From Mycolicibacterium novocastrense (GTDB lineage Bacteria; Actinomycetota; Actinomycetes; Mycobacteriales; Mycobacteriaceae): a DNA stretch of 64,000 nt. Under the pieces are notes generated by a model that worked only from the letters and a program-made list of their open reading frames with translations, was not told the DNA's origin and ran no database searches. Of this stretch, positions 8,168 to 17,985 are shown in pieces (the stretch's first letter is position 1; each line of letters begins with the position of its first letter). The stretch covers positions 147,644 through 211,643 of the forward strand of contig NZ_BCTA01000038.1 in assembly GCF_001570485.1 (NCBI RefSeq), in the 5' to 3' direction. The translations under genes and the position numbers were made by a program.

Positions 8168-10516
8168 TCATACGGCCGCCAGATGGGTTTCGGCGAGGTC
8201 TTTGACCTCGATCGTCGCGTCGCTGGCGACCTCGGTTTCCTCGCGCTCGCCGGAGAAGGCGTCGCGCAGGATGAGCACGGTGGTGTCCGGGTCCTCTCCT
8301 GGGCTGGGTTCCTCGTCGAGGATGGCCCAGTCCCCGGTCTCGGGGTGGCAGAGGTAATCGCCGATCTCCAACTCGCTGACGTCGACGCGTCGGCTTTCGA
8401 CGTCGAGGTCGACGTAGCTTTCGGCCAGCTCCGCAGCGGACGCGGGTCGGGGGCCACCGGGGGCGTTGCCGAAGATGGATTCCACGCCGCGGTCCTGGAA
8501 GTCCAACCATCCCGGCGGTGCGTAGCCGGCGGCGTGCGGGTCGAAGTGGGGGTAGTCGGCGGCCTTGAGCAGGGGCAGGTTCTGGTAGGTGCCGAAGCCC
8601 TCCGGTTCGGTGGTGGGATCGGTTTCCGGCGGCATGACGATGCCGCGTTCGTAGAGCGCGATCGGGGGGCGCAGCTCGTCGACGATCTGCTTCTCGTCCT
8701 CGTCGGCGGGGTCTGAGGGGTCGGGGACGTAGAAGGCCTGCACTTCGGTGGGCCAGCCGGCGCGGTTGAGGGCGGTGCCGCGGCCGCGGACGCCGATCGG
8801 GACGGTGCGTCCGGCGTTGGCGTCGTTGTGGATCATCATCGCGGCCTGGGTGGACAGCTTGCCCAGCGAAAGTCGTTGAGTGAAGTTGTCTTTGGCCTCA
8901 CCTTTGAGGAAGTCGGCGTCGGCGCGCTGTAGGGCGGCTACGCAGTGGAAGCGGCTGGTGCGGCCCAGGCGCAGCAGCGAGGAGAACTGTCGCAGCGTCG
9001 GGCAGTCCCGGGGTGCGCCTTTCTCCTTGGTGTTGGCGTAGAAGGTCTTGATGGCTTCCTGGAATTCGGTGTACTCGTCGAACACGATCATGAAGGGCTC
9101 TTTGGTGGACAGGGCCCGGCGGTTGCGCTTGTACAGGTTGTAGCGCTGCTGCATCTCCTTGTAGATGGTGTTGACCAAGGCGATCGCTTCGTGTGGTTCG
9201 GTGAGGACGGCGACGACGTTGGGATAGGTGCGGTAGCTGGTGAATTCGCCGCCCTTGAAGTCGATGATGAAGATGCGGACACCGAGGCGGGCGGCCTGCA
9301 CGATCGCGTTGTGGATGGTGGCGGTCTTGCCGGTGCCAGTGGGTCCCATCAGCAGCATGTGGGGGTTGACTTTGAGGTTCCATTCGATGACGGTGCCTTC
9401 TTCGTCGACGGCCAGCGGGATCGCGGCGTGGTCGTACGTAGCGCATGCTTGCTCCACGGTGGACACCGGCGCCTGGACGGGCGGGTAGACCTTGGTGGGC
9501 AGCTCGGGGCGCAGTTCGAAGACGGCGGTACCGGCGAGGTGGTCGCAGCGGGTGGCGCGCCATCGGCCGGGAAGCAGGTCGCTGATCTTGCGGGCGATTG
9601 ACCGAATGCGGTCTGTGCCAGACAGTTTCGCGCCAATCTGGTGATGGACGGTGAACTGGCGTATGTCGCCGCTTTCGCTGTACTGCACATCGGTGACCGT
9701 GGCGCCGGAGGCGAACAGTTCTGTGCTGGCGATCTGCTCGCGAAGTCCGCGCACGGTGGGGGACTCCGTGTTGACGCTGGCCAGGCTGGCGGTGATCAGT
9801 TGGTCGGTGGTCGCGTAGGACAGCGTGTAGTGCGAGCCGACCGCATCGTCGAGTCGGCGGCTCAGTTCGGGCTTGAGTTCTTCGCGGCGGCCGCGATAGG
9901 CCAGCAGGATTGTCTTGGGTTTCTCGGGTTGCCCTTCGACTTCCTCGTCCCATTCGGTGATGGCGACCAGGCGTCGGCGTGGCAGCTCGTCGTAGCCGAG
10001 ATACGGGTAGAGCGCCCATTCGATTTCGTTGAGGTAGCGGGCGCGTTCGCGGCGCTCGCGCAGCTTCTCGGTGAGCAGGTCGGCCAGGCCGTAGGCCGCG
10101 ATGACTCCGATCGCTGCGGCGATCAGGTCGGGGATGAACGGGATCAGCGCGAGGATGAGGACGCCACCGGTGAGCGCGGTGGCGGCCAGGACGGGGGCGG
10201 CCACGGACGGGACGGGACGGCGGTCGTCGGGGTCGTGCTGAACTGGTGCGGCCATCCGGATTCCGATCATGACCGCGGCGACGATGCCGATGGCGATGGC
10301 GGCCAGTGCGGCGACGGTCAGCACGGTGGGGCCGGCTCCGCGGGGGTTGGCTCCGGGCAGCGCCAGTAGCGGGTTGGTGGAGCTGAAGTATCCGTTGCGC
10401 AGTGCCCACGACGTCGCGGTGGCGGCGCCGCTGAACCACAACGCGCCGATTACCACCGGCACCGCGACGATGGCGGCGAGCCCTGGGTTACGTTGCGCTG
10501 TTTCCATTTTGGGCAT
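8168..10516 (-). CDS. FtsK/TraB-like coupling ATPase (T4CP)
   Basis: The 782-residue protein has membrane segments at about 12-35, 62-86 and 105-145. Its motor domain has Walker A GPTGTGKT near residue 390 and Walker B FMIVFDEY near 477. Further FtsK-type motifs are FIIDFKGGEF and LRLGRTSRFHCVAALQRADA. In actinobacterial conjugation, membrane FtsK-like ATPases act either as the double-stranded DNA pump (TraB) or as the coupling protein of a type IV system. A full VirB4/VirB6/VirB8 set in the same operon favours the coupling role. The C-terminal 130 residues form an acidic accessory domain. It starts at ATG 10516, 1 nt after the transglycosylase stop. Confidence 0.85.
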   Translation of the reverse strand: MPKMETAQRNPGLAAIVAVPVVIGALWFSGAATATSWALRNGYFSSTNPLLALPGANPRGAGPTVLTVAALAAIAIGIVAAVMIGIRMAAPVQHDPDDRRPVPSVAAPVLAATALTGGVLILALIPFIPDLIAAAIGVIAAYGLADLLTEKLRERRERARYLNEIEWALYPYLGYDELPRRRLVAITEWDEEVEGQPEKPKTILLAYRGRREELKPELSRRLDDAVGSHYTLSYATTDQLITASLASVNTESPTVRGLREQIASTELFASGATVTDVQYSESGDIRQFTVHHQIGAKLSGTDRIRSIARKISDLLPGRWRATRCDHLAGTAVFELRPELPTKVYPPVQAPVSTVEQACATYDHAAIPLAVDEEGTVIEWNLKVNPHMLLMGPTGTGKTATIHNAIVQAARLGVRIFIIDFKGGEFTSYRTYPNVVAVLTEPHEAIALVNTIYKEMQQRYNLYKRNRRALSTKEPFMIVFDEYTEFQEAIKTFYANTKEKGAPRDCPTLRQFSSLLRLGRTSRFHCVAALQRADADFLKGEAKDNFTQRLSLGKLSTQAAMMIHNDANAGRTVPIGVRGRGTALNRAGWPTEVQAFYVPDPSDPADEDEKQIVDELRPPIALYERGIVMPPETDPTTEPEGFGTYQNLPLLKAADYPHFDPHAAGYAPPGWLDFQDRGVESIFGNAPGGPRPASAAELAESYVDLDVESRRVDVSELEIGDYLCHPETGDWAILDEEPSPGEDPDTTVLILRDAFSGEREETEVASDATIEVKDLAETHLAAV

Positions 10517-10517
10517 G

Positions 10518-11906
10518 TCAGTAGCCCTTCGGCGATGCGTAGGGGTTGGCTTGCTGCACCTTGGACATCAGGTCTGATCCGTCTGCGGACACCGAGTACC
10601 TGCTCATCATGTAGTGGATGGCGGCCGCGGCGTTGGAGACGGGATCGAAAATGTCTTGCGAGGTGCCCGGGCGCCAGTGCGATTCGAAGGTTGGTCGGAT
10701 GGTTTGCATCCACCCCATGGACGGGGTTCCTTTGGCGGCGTTGGAGTCCCAGCCGTTGACGGCGCGGGGATTGTTGCCTGACTCCCGCTGCCCCATGGTC
10801 ATCAGGCCGGGCAACCAGTTGGCGACCGCGCGGGGGTCGGTGATGCCGTTGGCGGCGAGCGCTTTGATCGCCCAGGCTTTGGGTCCGCCGGCGGCGAGCA
10901 GCTGCTGCTGCTCCTGGTCGTCGGGCCCGCTGGCGTTGAGGTCCTTGAGGTAGTCCGCGGACATCGACTTGATGGTGCCGGCGTTCAGTGAGTCCTTGCC
11001 GATCGCGTCGGTAAGGACCGCTCCAGCTTGCTGGAGCCCTTGGGCGATGGTGGTCAGGACGCCGAACTGGCCCATTGGGGTGTTGGCGATGGGTCCCATC
11101 GCCTGCAGAGCGGACTTGACCTGGTTGATGATCTGTTCGATCTTGTCGCGGCCGAGTGTGGAGTTCGACGCCGAATCTTCAAGGGAGGAGCGTAGTTTGC
11201 GTTCCAGGTTGTCCATGGCGCGGGCCTGGTTGGCTTGTTTGTCGACGTCGGACTGGTAGGCGTCTCCGGCCTGTCCTTGCATGCCGGTGCTGGCATCGGT
11301 GGAGCCGAGTCGATCGAGGACTCCTTGCGGGAAGCCGCTGGAGTTCGGCATGGCCGGGTTGCCTTGGCCGAACTGGTTGAGGATTTGGCCGAACGGCGCG
11401 AGCAGGCCCGAGCCGATGCCCATCAGTGCCGACGGCAGGCTGGCTAGCGGTTCAGCCAGGCCGGAGAGCATTCCGGCGGCGTCCTGCGCGTTGATCGGGG
11501 GCTTGGCGGCGTCGGGCGCCGCGTCGTCGGCGGGGGCCGCTGCGTCGTCGGCGCCTTCTGAGTGATCGTGGCCGTGATCGTCGGTGCCGCCGGCGGGGTC
11601 GGCCGCGGCGGTGGGGTCGCCGGCGGCCGGCGGAGGGACGGCGCCCGGTGTGCCCGGCGGCGGGACCGGTGCTGCTTGTCCTGGTGCGGGTGTACTCGTG
11701 GGTGCGGGTTGCGCGGCCGCGGGGGCGGTCGGCGTGGTGGCCGGCGGTTGCTGCTGTGCTGGTGGTGCGGCCGGGCCGCCGGGTAGGCGCGGCGTGATCG
11801 GCAGGATCGGGGCCCGTCGGTTGTCGCGGGGGCCGGTGTCAGGGGATGTGCCGATGCCTGGAGGCAGCGGGGGTGCGGAGGTCTCGGCGAGCTGCTCTTC
11901 ACTCAC
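10518..11906 (-). CDS. Lytic transglycosylase (SLT-like) of the conjugation operon
   Basis: The 462-residue protein is Pro/Ala-rich in its first 130 residues. It has a central helical region (170-330; LGRDKIEQIINQVKSALQ, NTPMGQFGVL) and a C-terminal SLT-type lysozyme domain. The catalytic Glu lies in QRESGNNPRAVN near residue 375, followed by SMGWMQTIRPTF and AAAIHYMMSRY. Such enzymes (VirB1 class) open peptidoglycan for type IV channels. The central module resembles segments in the peptidase and the 788-residue protein of the operon. No N-terminal signal peptide is obvious, so export may use a non-Sec route. The start overlaps the upstream NlpC-like gene by 4 nt. Confidence 0.8.
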   Translation of the reverse strand: MSEEQLAETSAPPLPPGIGTSPDTGPRDNRRAPILPITPRLPGGPAAPPAQQQPPATTPTAPAAAQPAPTSTPAPGQAAPVPPPGTPGAVPPPAAGDPTAAADPAGGTDDHGHDHSEGADDAAAPADDAAPDAAKPPINAQDAAGMLSGLAEPLASLPSALMGIGSGLLAPFGQILNQFGQGNPAMPNSSGFPQGVLDRLGSTDASTGMQGQAGDAYQSDVDKQANQARAMDNLERKLRSSLEDSASNSTLGRDKIEQIINQVKSALQAMGPIANTPMGQFGVLTTIAQGLQQAGAVLTDAIGKDSLNAGTIKSMSADYLKDLNASGPDDQEQQQLLAAGGPKAWAIKALAANGITDPRAVANWLPGLMTMGQRESGNNPRAVNGWDSNAAKGTPSMGWMQTIRPTFESHWRPGTSQDIFDPVSNAAAAIHYMMSRYSVSADGSDLMSKVQQANPYASPKGY

Positions 11907-12886
11907 GGGGTCGGCACCTCCTGGTGGGTCTGGGTGCGGGGTCGTTTGATGATGATGTTGCCGGTGGGCAGAACTCCTACGGCGATCGGCTGGTTCACGG
12001 TGGTGGCGTCGATGCCGAGGGTCGGCGTGATGGCGATCATGACGGCGGTCGGTCCCTGGGTGGGGGTGAAGTTGAAGAACACGAGATCGCCGGGGCTGAT
12101 CGCGCTCGGGTCGACGCGATCGCCAGTGTCGATCTGTTGTGCGACGTCCTTGGGCAAGGTGACCTCTCCCCCGGTGGCCTGGTAGTAGGCGTATCTGACC
12201 AAGTTAGCTGCCGAAAAGGCCTCATTCGTGGGGCCAGCGGTACTTCCGTCGGCGTCGGTTGCCAGTAGGCCGACCTGGTTGTTGGCCAGGGTGGCCGCTT
12301 GTCGGCCGATCTCATCGCCTGGTGTGGTCAGCGGGGGCCCGACGACATCGCCGTTACGCACGGCGTTTGCGCATGCCGTGGTGTTGGCGTCCGCGGTGGG
12401 TGGTGGGGTCAGCGTTGCGTACGGATTGGCGGGGGACGTGCTATTTGCGCTGGTGGTGGCCGTGGTGGGGGTCGACGTCGGAGTGGCGGTCGTGGTGGTG
12501 GCGCTGGTGGTCGTCGCCGGCTGGAGCGCCGTGGTCTCCCACGCTGTCGCCGGGGCCTGATCGAAGGGCACCGAGGTGGCCAGGCGGGGGACGACGGCCA
12601 GTGCCGCGGTGTTGCCGACGGAGTAGCCGAGCCGGGATTCGCACTGGTAGGCGAAGTTTTGCTGCTGATCGGACATGCGGCTGAGCGCGACGATCGCAGT
12701 GATGACCAGGACGAGGGCCAGCAGGATCAGGACTGCGGCCACGGCGAGGATCACGGGCCATCCGACGGCGCCGACGACGGCCGATCCCGCGGAGACGGCG
12801 ACCTTGCGGGTCCCCTGCACGGCGGCGGCGCCGAGCAGTCCGCGTAGCGGCGACTGGCGACGTGGTTCGTTGTCCGGTGAGGTCAC
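11903..12886 (-). CDS. Degenerate NlpC/P60-like membrane protein
   Basis: The 327-residue protein has one membrane segment (about 48-72, ILLALVLVITAIVALS), a Thr/Ala-rich stalk (130-160) and a C-terminal NlpC/P60-like domain (190-320). The usual DCSGLV segment with the nucleophile Cys reads FSAANLVRYAYYQATG, and the usual HVGI segment reads PTAVMIA. Both Cys and His are therefore gone, while PGDLVFF is kept. The domain is probably a catalytically dead binding module, like a VirB1/TcpG relative turned structural. The start overlaps the stop of the VirB6-like gene (ATGA). Confidence 0.7.
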   Translation of the reverse strand: MTSPDNEPRRQSPLRGLLGAAAVQGTRKVAVSAGSAVVGAVGWPVILAVAAVLILLALVLVITAIVALSRMSDQQQNFAYQCESRLGYSVGNTAALAVVPRLATSVPFDQAPATAWETTALQPATTTSATTTTATPTSTPTTATTSANSTSPANPYATLTPPPTADANTTACANAVRNGDVVGPPLTTPGDEIGRQAATLANNQVGLLATDADGSTAGPTNEAFSAANLVRYAYYQATGGEVTLPKDVAQQIDTGDRVDPSAISPGDLVFFNFTPTQGPTAVMIAITPTLGIDATTVNQPIAVGVLPTGNIIIKRPRTQTHQEVPTP

Positions 12887-15099
12887 GGGGCGTCTCCTTC
12901 ATCGCTGTGTCGGGGCCCTGGGGGTGGCGGCAGGGGCCGGGTGGATCCGGTGGCAGGCGGTGTGACCGGCGGAGCGGGTGGCGGTGCGGGGTGCGCTGGC
13001 GGCTCGAACGGTGAGGGTGGCGCCGCGTCGGCGCCGGCGGGCCCGGGCGCTGGCCCCGACGGTGGGGACGTGTCATCGCCGCTGGTAGAACCGTTGCCCC
13101 AGTCGGGAAGCGGTGCCGCGGATCCTGTTCTGGGCGCAGGGGGTGGTCCGTCGTGGGGCCCGGAGCCGGCGGGGTTGCCTCCTGGCGGGCTGTACCCAGG
13201 GCTGGGTGCCGATGGCGGCGCTGAGGGCGCCGGGGGCTGGAGGTCGTTGGCCGTTAGCGGCGTGGCCTGCGACGATGCCACGTCCCCGCTGTCGGGTGCG
13301 GCGCTGAACTGCGTGGTCGCCGGCGCCGATCCGCTCTGCGGTGCTGGCGCTGGTCCCCCACCGTTACCGGTCGCCGCGGGGGCCGCGTTGCTGGGTGTAG
13401 ATGCTGCTGTCGCCGGCGGCGCCGTCGCCGTGGACGCGGTGGGTGGGGCGCTGCCCTGCTTGGCCGCTTTCTTCTGCTCCTTCTCGGCCTCTCTGGCGGC
13501 CCTCTCGGCTGCTGCAGCTTCGGCGGCCTTCTTGTTCTCGTAGATGTCGGCGCCACGGTCGAGATGGCGGACCATCGAACTGCGTCCCCCGCGGACGAAC
13601 GGTGCGACGACGTGCAGGGCGTGCGAGGCCGACGGTGAGCGGGCGGCGAGCGCGCCGCCGGCCATGGTGGCGCCGAGGCCCATGGCGACCACGCTGCTGT
13701 CGCGAAGGAATCCTCCGGCCTTTTCCTGCAGGATGTTCGTGGTCGGCGGGGGTGGTGCGGCGCCGACGCTGCTGATGACCCCTGAGGCGACGTTGGCGCT
13801 GGATTTCTTGAGGCTCTTGGACATCGCGAAGACCAGCCGGATGGCGACCATCATCAGGATGAGGGCCGACATCATCGCCACGACGCCGTTGCCTTGTTGG
13901 CGGAAGACGACGGTCACGATCTCGCCGATGAAGATCGTCATGGTGATGTAGCCGAACATCGCCACGCCGGAGAACAGCATGGCGACGAACGTGTTCACCA
14001 GTGACGCCTGGGGTCCCCCGGGGATGACGCCGACAGCGAAGCCCCACAACAGCTTGAAGGCGTTGGCCACGGCACGGAAGAACTCGAGAACGATGTGGAA
14101 TCCGAGCACGGCGCAGAACAGCGCGAAGATGCCGATGAACATCAGCATCAGAACGCCGGTGCCCAGCTGCCCGGGGCTGGGGTTGTCAGCTGTCGCTTTC
14201 ATCGCGGCCGAATCGGAGGCACCGCATGCCCGGATGCCGTCCTTGATGTTGTCGGGGTCCCCGGATCTCACTCCTTCGCTCCAGGCCGCCGCGCAGCTCG
14301 GCGTGCTGTCGGGCTGCCCGGCGAAGTTCCAGGTCTGCAGTGGCCGGCGGACGAACGAGGTGGCCAGCGTCCCTTCGAGGCGGTTGAGGGTGTCGGAGGT
14401 GTTGTCGAGGCCTGCCACGGAGTTCGAGCCCAGGCTGACCGCTACGTCGCGTCCTTGGGCCAGGGGCCCGGAGTCGGAGATGACCCAGCTGATGGGTGAG
14501 TAGACCAGGGCTCCGCCGATGAGGGCGATGAGCACGGCGGCCGCGCCCTGGGAGGCGGCGCGGGGCAGGTTTCCGCGCAGGATGTTCACCGCGACGAAGG
14601 TGGCGGCGACGATCGCGGCGATCGCGGCGACGCCGGGCAGGATCTGGCCGGCGTAGTCCTGGACGACGGATGCCACGGGCTGCACGAGGTCGGGCAGGAA
14701 CCCGAAGCTGATGACGTACATGAGGAACCAGATGGCGACGCCGCCGATGACGACGAACAGTCCGGCTTCTGCTTCGAGCAGGGTGGCCAGGACGGCTTGG
14801 GACCCGCCGTCGAGGACGGATCCGTAGTCGGTGGAGATGGCGTAGCGCGACAGCGGGACGCCGTAGGAGTCGGTGACCCCGAGGACGTAGAGCAGGGGGC
14901 TTTGGGGTCCGATCGCGGCGTGCGCTTCAGCGGGAAAGATCAGCGCGACCAGGCACAGGCACAGTTGCAGGTAGATCGGCAGCATGGTGAACCGGCGCAG
15001 GCGGGTGGCATTCGACAGTGCCCAGCCGCGGGCGAAGAGCTGGCCGAGTGTGGGCAGGGTGGGGTCCCAGCCGGGTCGGAAGAAGGCGGCGGCGAGCAC
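12883..15099 (-). CDS. VirB6/TrbL-like integral membrane channel protein
   Basis: The 738-residue protein is read from GTG 15099, which overlaps the VirB4 stop codon (TAGTG). Upstream in-frame reading lies inside the virB4 gene and was discarded. It has a cleavable-looking first hydrophobic segment (YLQLCLCLVALIFPAEAHA) and six or more membrane helices between residues 90 and 480. A cytoplasmic helical region (KKAAEAAAAERAAREAEKEQ) and a Pro/Ser-rich tail follow. This layout is that of TrbL/VirB6-type inner-membrane proteins of type IV secretion systems. Two Cys in the extracytoplasmic loop (PSCAAAW, IRACGAS) may form a disulphide. Confidence 0.8.
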   Translation of the reverse strand: MLAAAFFRPGWDPTLPTLGQLFARGWALSNATRLRRFTMLPIYLQLCLCLVALIFPAEAHAAIGPQSPLLYVLGVTDSYGVPLSRYAISTDYGSVLDGGSQAVLATLLEAEAGLFVVIGGVAIWFLMYVISFGFLPDLVQPVASVVQDYAGQILPGVAAIAAIVAATFVAVNILRGNLPRAASQGAAAVLIALIGGALVYSPISWVISDSGPLAQGRDVAVSLGSNSVAGLDNTSDTLNRLEGTLATSFVRRPLQTWNFAGQPDSTPSCAAAWSEGVRSGDPDNIKDGIRACGASDSAAMKATADNPSPGQLGTGVLMLMFIGIFALFCAVLGFHIVLEFFRAVANAFKLLWGFAVGVIPGGPQASLVNTFVAMLFSGVAMFGYITMTIFIGEIVTVVFRQQGNGVVAMMSALILMMVAIRLVFAMSKSLKKSSANVASGVISSVGAAPPPPTTNILQEKAGGFLRDSSVVAMGLGATMAGGALAARSPSASHALHVVAPFVRGGRSSMVRHLDRGADIYENKKAAEAAAAERAAREAEKEQKKAAKQGSAPPTASTATAPPATAASTPSNAAPAATGNGGGPAPAPQSGSAPATTQFSAAPDSGDVASSQATPLTANDLQPPAPSAPPSAPSPGYSPPGGNPAGSGPHDGPPPAPRTGSAAPLPDWGNGSTSGDDTSPPSGPAPGPAGADAAPPSPFEPPAHPAPPPAPPVTPPATGSTRPLPPPPGPRHSDEGDAP

Positions 15100-17540
15100 T
15101 AGATCGTCACCTGCTCGGGTGTGGTGGACACCGCGCGTGCGCGGTCTTCGCGGGCGGGTCCGAAGATCTTTCCCCGGCCGATGCGGCCGCGGCCGTCGGC
15201 GATGAAGCACTCGCCGCGGCGGTTGGGGGCGACGGTCTCGCCGCGTCCCACTGGCGGCGAGGTGTTCTCGCGGAGCTGCTTGATGAGGTAGGCGTCGCGT
15301 TCGATGTCGACGCCGAGCCACTCCAGGCTGTTGGTCGCCAAGGTGGTGTGGCGTTGCCGGAAGGCGAAGCGGTTGGGGATGAGGTTGTGCGCAGTGGAGG
15401 CGTAGTCGGCCTTGGGATCTTGCGAGGACAAGATGATGCCGGCGGCGTGTTTCCGGCCGTCCCGGACGAATTCTTCGACGATCTGCTTGCCGACGGTGGT
15501 GGCGGTGAAGTGGTAGGCCTCGTCGACGACCAGGGCGCCGAAGCGGCCCGGCTTGAGGAACTGATCGCGCGCCAAGAGCCCGACTAGTTCGTAGAGCGTA
15601 TGGCCGAGGCGTTTGCGCCACGGCAGGTTCGCGTAGGCGTGGGTCAAGGTCAGTTCGTCGACGGTGGGCAGCGCCAGGGTGTGGGTCCGCACGACGGTCG
15701 CGGTGGCTGTGAGCGGCATGGGTGGCAGTGACCGGTCGAAGAGCACTGGGGCTTCCACGGCGTCCATGGCGCGCACGAGTGCGTGTTGGTCGTCGGCGTC
15801 GCGGCCTGTGGAGCGCTCGGCCTGGCGGGCCAGGTAGTCGCGGACGTCGGCCAGGGAGCGCAGCTGGTGGGCGGCGCGGTGTTCGGGTTGCAGTGTTTCG
15901 GCCAGCAGCGTGCCTGGCGCGGAAACCACCGGGATGTTGAGCAGCGGAAGGATGGTGTCGAGGGTGATGCGTCGGGCTTTGTGCGGGTCGGTGAATAGCC
16001 GCAGCGGATCGAGGGTGAACCGGGGGTCGTCAAGGGTGATCAGGACCGAGCCGGGGATCGACTGCAGCAGTGGGATGTATTCGCCTTGCTGGGATCGGTC
16101 GATGACGAGGAACTGTCCGAGCAGGTCGGCGATGATGCTGATCAGTGTCTTGGTGAAGTAGCTCTTGCCGGAGCCGAGTTCGCCGGCGATGGCGATGGCC
16201 GGGCTGATGTCGGAGAGCACCTTGTTCAGGAAGTTGAAGTGCAGCGGCTCGAAGAGTCCTGACAGGAGGTTGACGCCGATGATCGGGCCGGTGTCGTCGA
16301 GCAGCCGCGCGGTGGTGAAGGGAACGAATCCCGCCCAGTCGGGGGTGGCGGTGACGTGCTGGTAGTCGGTGTACACGCTGTCGGTCGGCGCGCCGGGGTT
16401 GAGCATCATCCAGAGCTTGCGTTGGGCTCCGCGGGGGGTGTCGACGCGGATGCCGAGGCGACGGAATTTGGCTTTGAGCGTTCCGATGCTGCGGGTCAGG
16501 TCAGCTTGGGTGGGGGCGCCGACGGCCAGGACGGTGGTGAACTCGACCTCTTCAGCGTTCTCGTTGGTGGCGAGGCTGTCGTTGTAGGCAGCCAGGGTGT
16601 CGACTTTGCGTCGCAGCTCTTGGGTGTGGAAGCCGACGTCAGTGTCGCGTTCGCCGAGCTGGACGCCGAGCTTGCCGAGCACCTTTTCGTTGAGTTGCAT
16701 CGCGGACTCTCGGTCGCGGCGGCGCACGCGCATGGCCCAGCCGACGCTGACATCGGGGATCCCGTCGAGCACGGACAGAAACTCGGAATGACCGGGAAAT
16801 CCCATCGCCGGCGGGAACGACATCGGGGTCAACATGGCTTGGTAGCTGTTGATGACCTCGCCCTCGTCGAGCCGGATCATGGCTTTGAGCATGGGGTCGA
16901 AGCTGCGGCGGAAGGACTTCTCGGTGCGGGCGCCTTCGTCGAGGATGCCTGGGAGGAAGTACGGGGTGGGGGCCGTCGTGCTCGGTGAGGCGTTGGCTGG
17001 GTTGTGCGGGGCGTGTTCGAGTGCCGATCCTCGCATGAGGTTGTGATTCCAGATGAAGGGCAGCAGCCCCTCGGGGACGGGCTGCAACCGGAAGTTTGAT
17101 TCGGGGTCGATGACGGTGAGCAGCTCCTCGGCGGCGGCGAGCTGCTCGGCGACGTCGCGGGCGGAGGGTTCTCCGCGAAGCGCGCTCTTCCCGAGAGGGA
17201 AGGTGATGGTGTAGATGCGGGTCAGCGGGGCGATCTCGGCGATGCGCTTGTAGCCGGCGAGGGTTTCCTTGATGTAGTCCGGGGTGCGGTGCAGGTCGAC
17301 GCGATCGAGTGATCGGTTCATGACGTCGACGAGATCCAGCGGCGCCTGCAGGCTCAGCAGCAAGGTGTTGTCGGGGCAGTTGAGGATGAGCGATTCGTGC
17401 GCGTCTGCGACGCCGGCTTTGTCTTCGGGTTGGCGCAGGCCGTAGTCGATTGCCTCGACGAAGTAGGTGGCGAAGACGCCGCCGTGGTGGGTCCACTGCA
17501 GATGGTGGCGGCGGGCTGCGGTCGGCTGGCGGAGCTTCAC
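15099..17540 (-). CDS. VirB4/TraE-like conjugation ATPase
   Basis: The 813-residue protein has an N-terminal VirB4-type domain and a RecA-like ATPase domain. Walker A is GELGSGKS near residue 455 and Walker B is ALVVDEA near 670, followed by RKHAAGIILSSQDPKADY. VirB4 proteins energise substrate transfer and pilus or channel assembly at the cytoplasmic face. Length fits the family. The start ATG 17540 lies 43 nt after the upstream membrane-protein gene. This is the most secure marker that the operon encodes a type IV secretion system. Confidence 0.9.
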   Translation of the reverse strand: MKLRQPTAARRHHLQWTHHGGVFATYFVEAIDYGLRQPEDKAGVADAHESLILNCPDNTLLLSLQAPLDLVDVMNRSLDRVDLHRTPDYIKETLAGYKRIAEIAPLTRIYTITFPLGKSALRGEPSARDVAEQLAAAEELLTVIDPESNFRLQPVPEGLLPFIWNHNLMRGSALEHAPHNPANASPSTTAPTPYFLPGILDEGARTEKSFRRSFDPMLKAMIRLDEGEVINSYQAMLTPMSFPPAMGFPGHSEFLSVLDGIPDVSVGWAMRVRRRDRESAMQLNEKVLGKLGVQLGERDTDVGFHTQELRRKVDTLAAYNDSLATNENAEEVEFTTVLAVGAPTQADLTRSIGTLKAKFRRLGIRVDTPRGAQRKLWMMLNPGAPTDSVYTDYQHVTATPDWAGFVPFTTARLLDDTGPIIGVNLLSGLFEPLHFNFLNKVLSDISPAIAIAGELGSGKSYFTKTLISIIADLLGQFLVIDRSQQGEYIPLLQSIPGSVLITLDDPRFTLDPLRLFTDPHKARRITLDTILPLLNIPVVSAPGTLLAETLQPEHRAAHQLRSLADVRDYLARQAERSTGRDADDQHALVRAMDAVEAPVLFDRSLPPMPLTATATVVRTHTLALPTVDELTLTHAYANLPWRKRLGHTLYELVGLLARDQFLKPGRFGALVVDEAYHFTATTVGKQIVEEFVRDGRKHAAGIILSSQDPKADYASTAHNLIPNRFAFRQRHTTLATNSLEWLGVDIERDAYLIKQLRENTSPPVGRGETVAPNRRGECFIADGRGRIGRGKIFGPAREDRARAVSTTPEQVTI

Positions 17541-17583
17541 GGTGCGCTCGGGTCCTTCGTATGCAGGTGTGGCGTTGTGGAGG

Positions 17584-17985
17584 TCAGCTGGCGTTGAGGG
17601 GGGTGTCGTCGATGACGAATGCGTGCGGGTTGGCTGAGGCTTGCCGATCCAGCTCTTCGCGGGCCAGGACCGTCGGCTTGCGGTCGACGATCAGGCTCAC
17701 TACACGGGCGGCCTTGCCCAGGACGGGCACTCCGTCGTACTTGATCAGGCTCAGGGCCGCGGTGACCGCGAAGGCGAGCAGGAGTCCGGTTCCGAACACG
17801 GCGATCGCGTTGTAGGGCAGCAGCCGGGTCGCGAAGATGGTCGCGACGAGAGTCGCCGTGAACCCCACGATCTGCTCGATGGGGCGAGCCCCGCCGGGGA
17901 GTCGGCGCCCACCGGGGAGGCGTCCGACGTAGGTCCGGAAGCGTCGTCCCGAGGTGGCGACACGCACCCAGCGCACCCAAGTCAT
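17584..17985 (-). CDS. TcpE/VirB3-like membrane protein
   Basis: The 133-residue protein starts at ATG 17985 (MTWVRWVRVATSGRRF), overlapping the stop of the pilin-like gene by 4 nt. Two adjacent membrane helices lie at about 40-58 and 62-80 (TATLVATIFATRLLP, IAVFGTGLLLAFAV), followed by a short cytoplasmic tail. Size, topology and position just before virB4 match TcpE/PrgI/VirB3-type components. Sequence alone cannot separate these. Confidence 0.65.
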   Translation of the reverse strand: MTWVRWVRVATSGRRFRTYVGRLPGGRRLPGGARPIEQIVGFTATLVATIFATRLLPYNAIAVFGTGLLLAFAVTAALSLIKYDGVPVLGKAARVVSLIVDRKPTVLAREELDRQASANPHAFVIDDTPLNAS

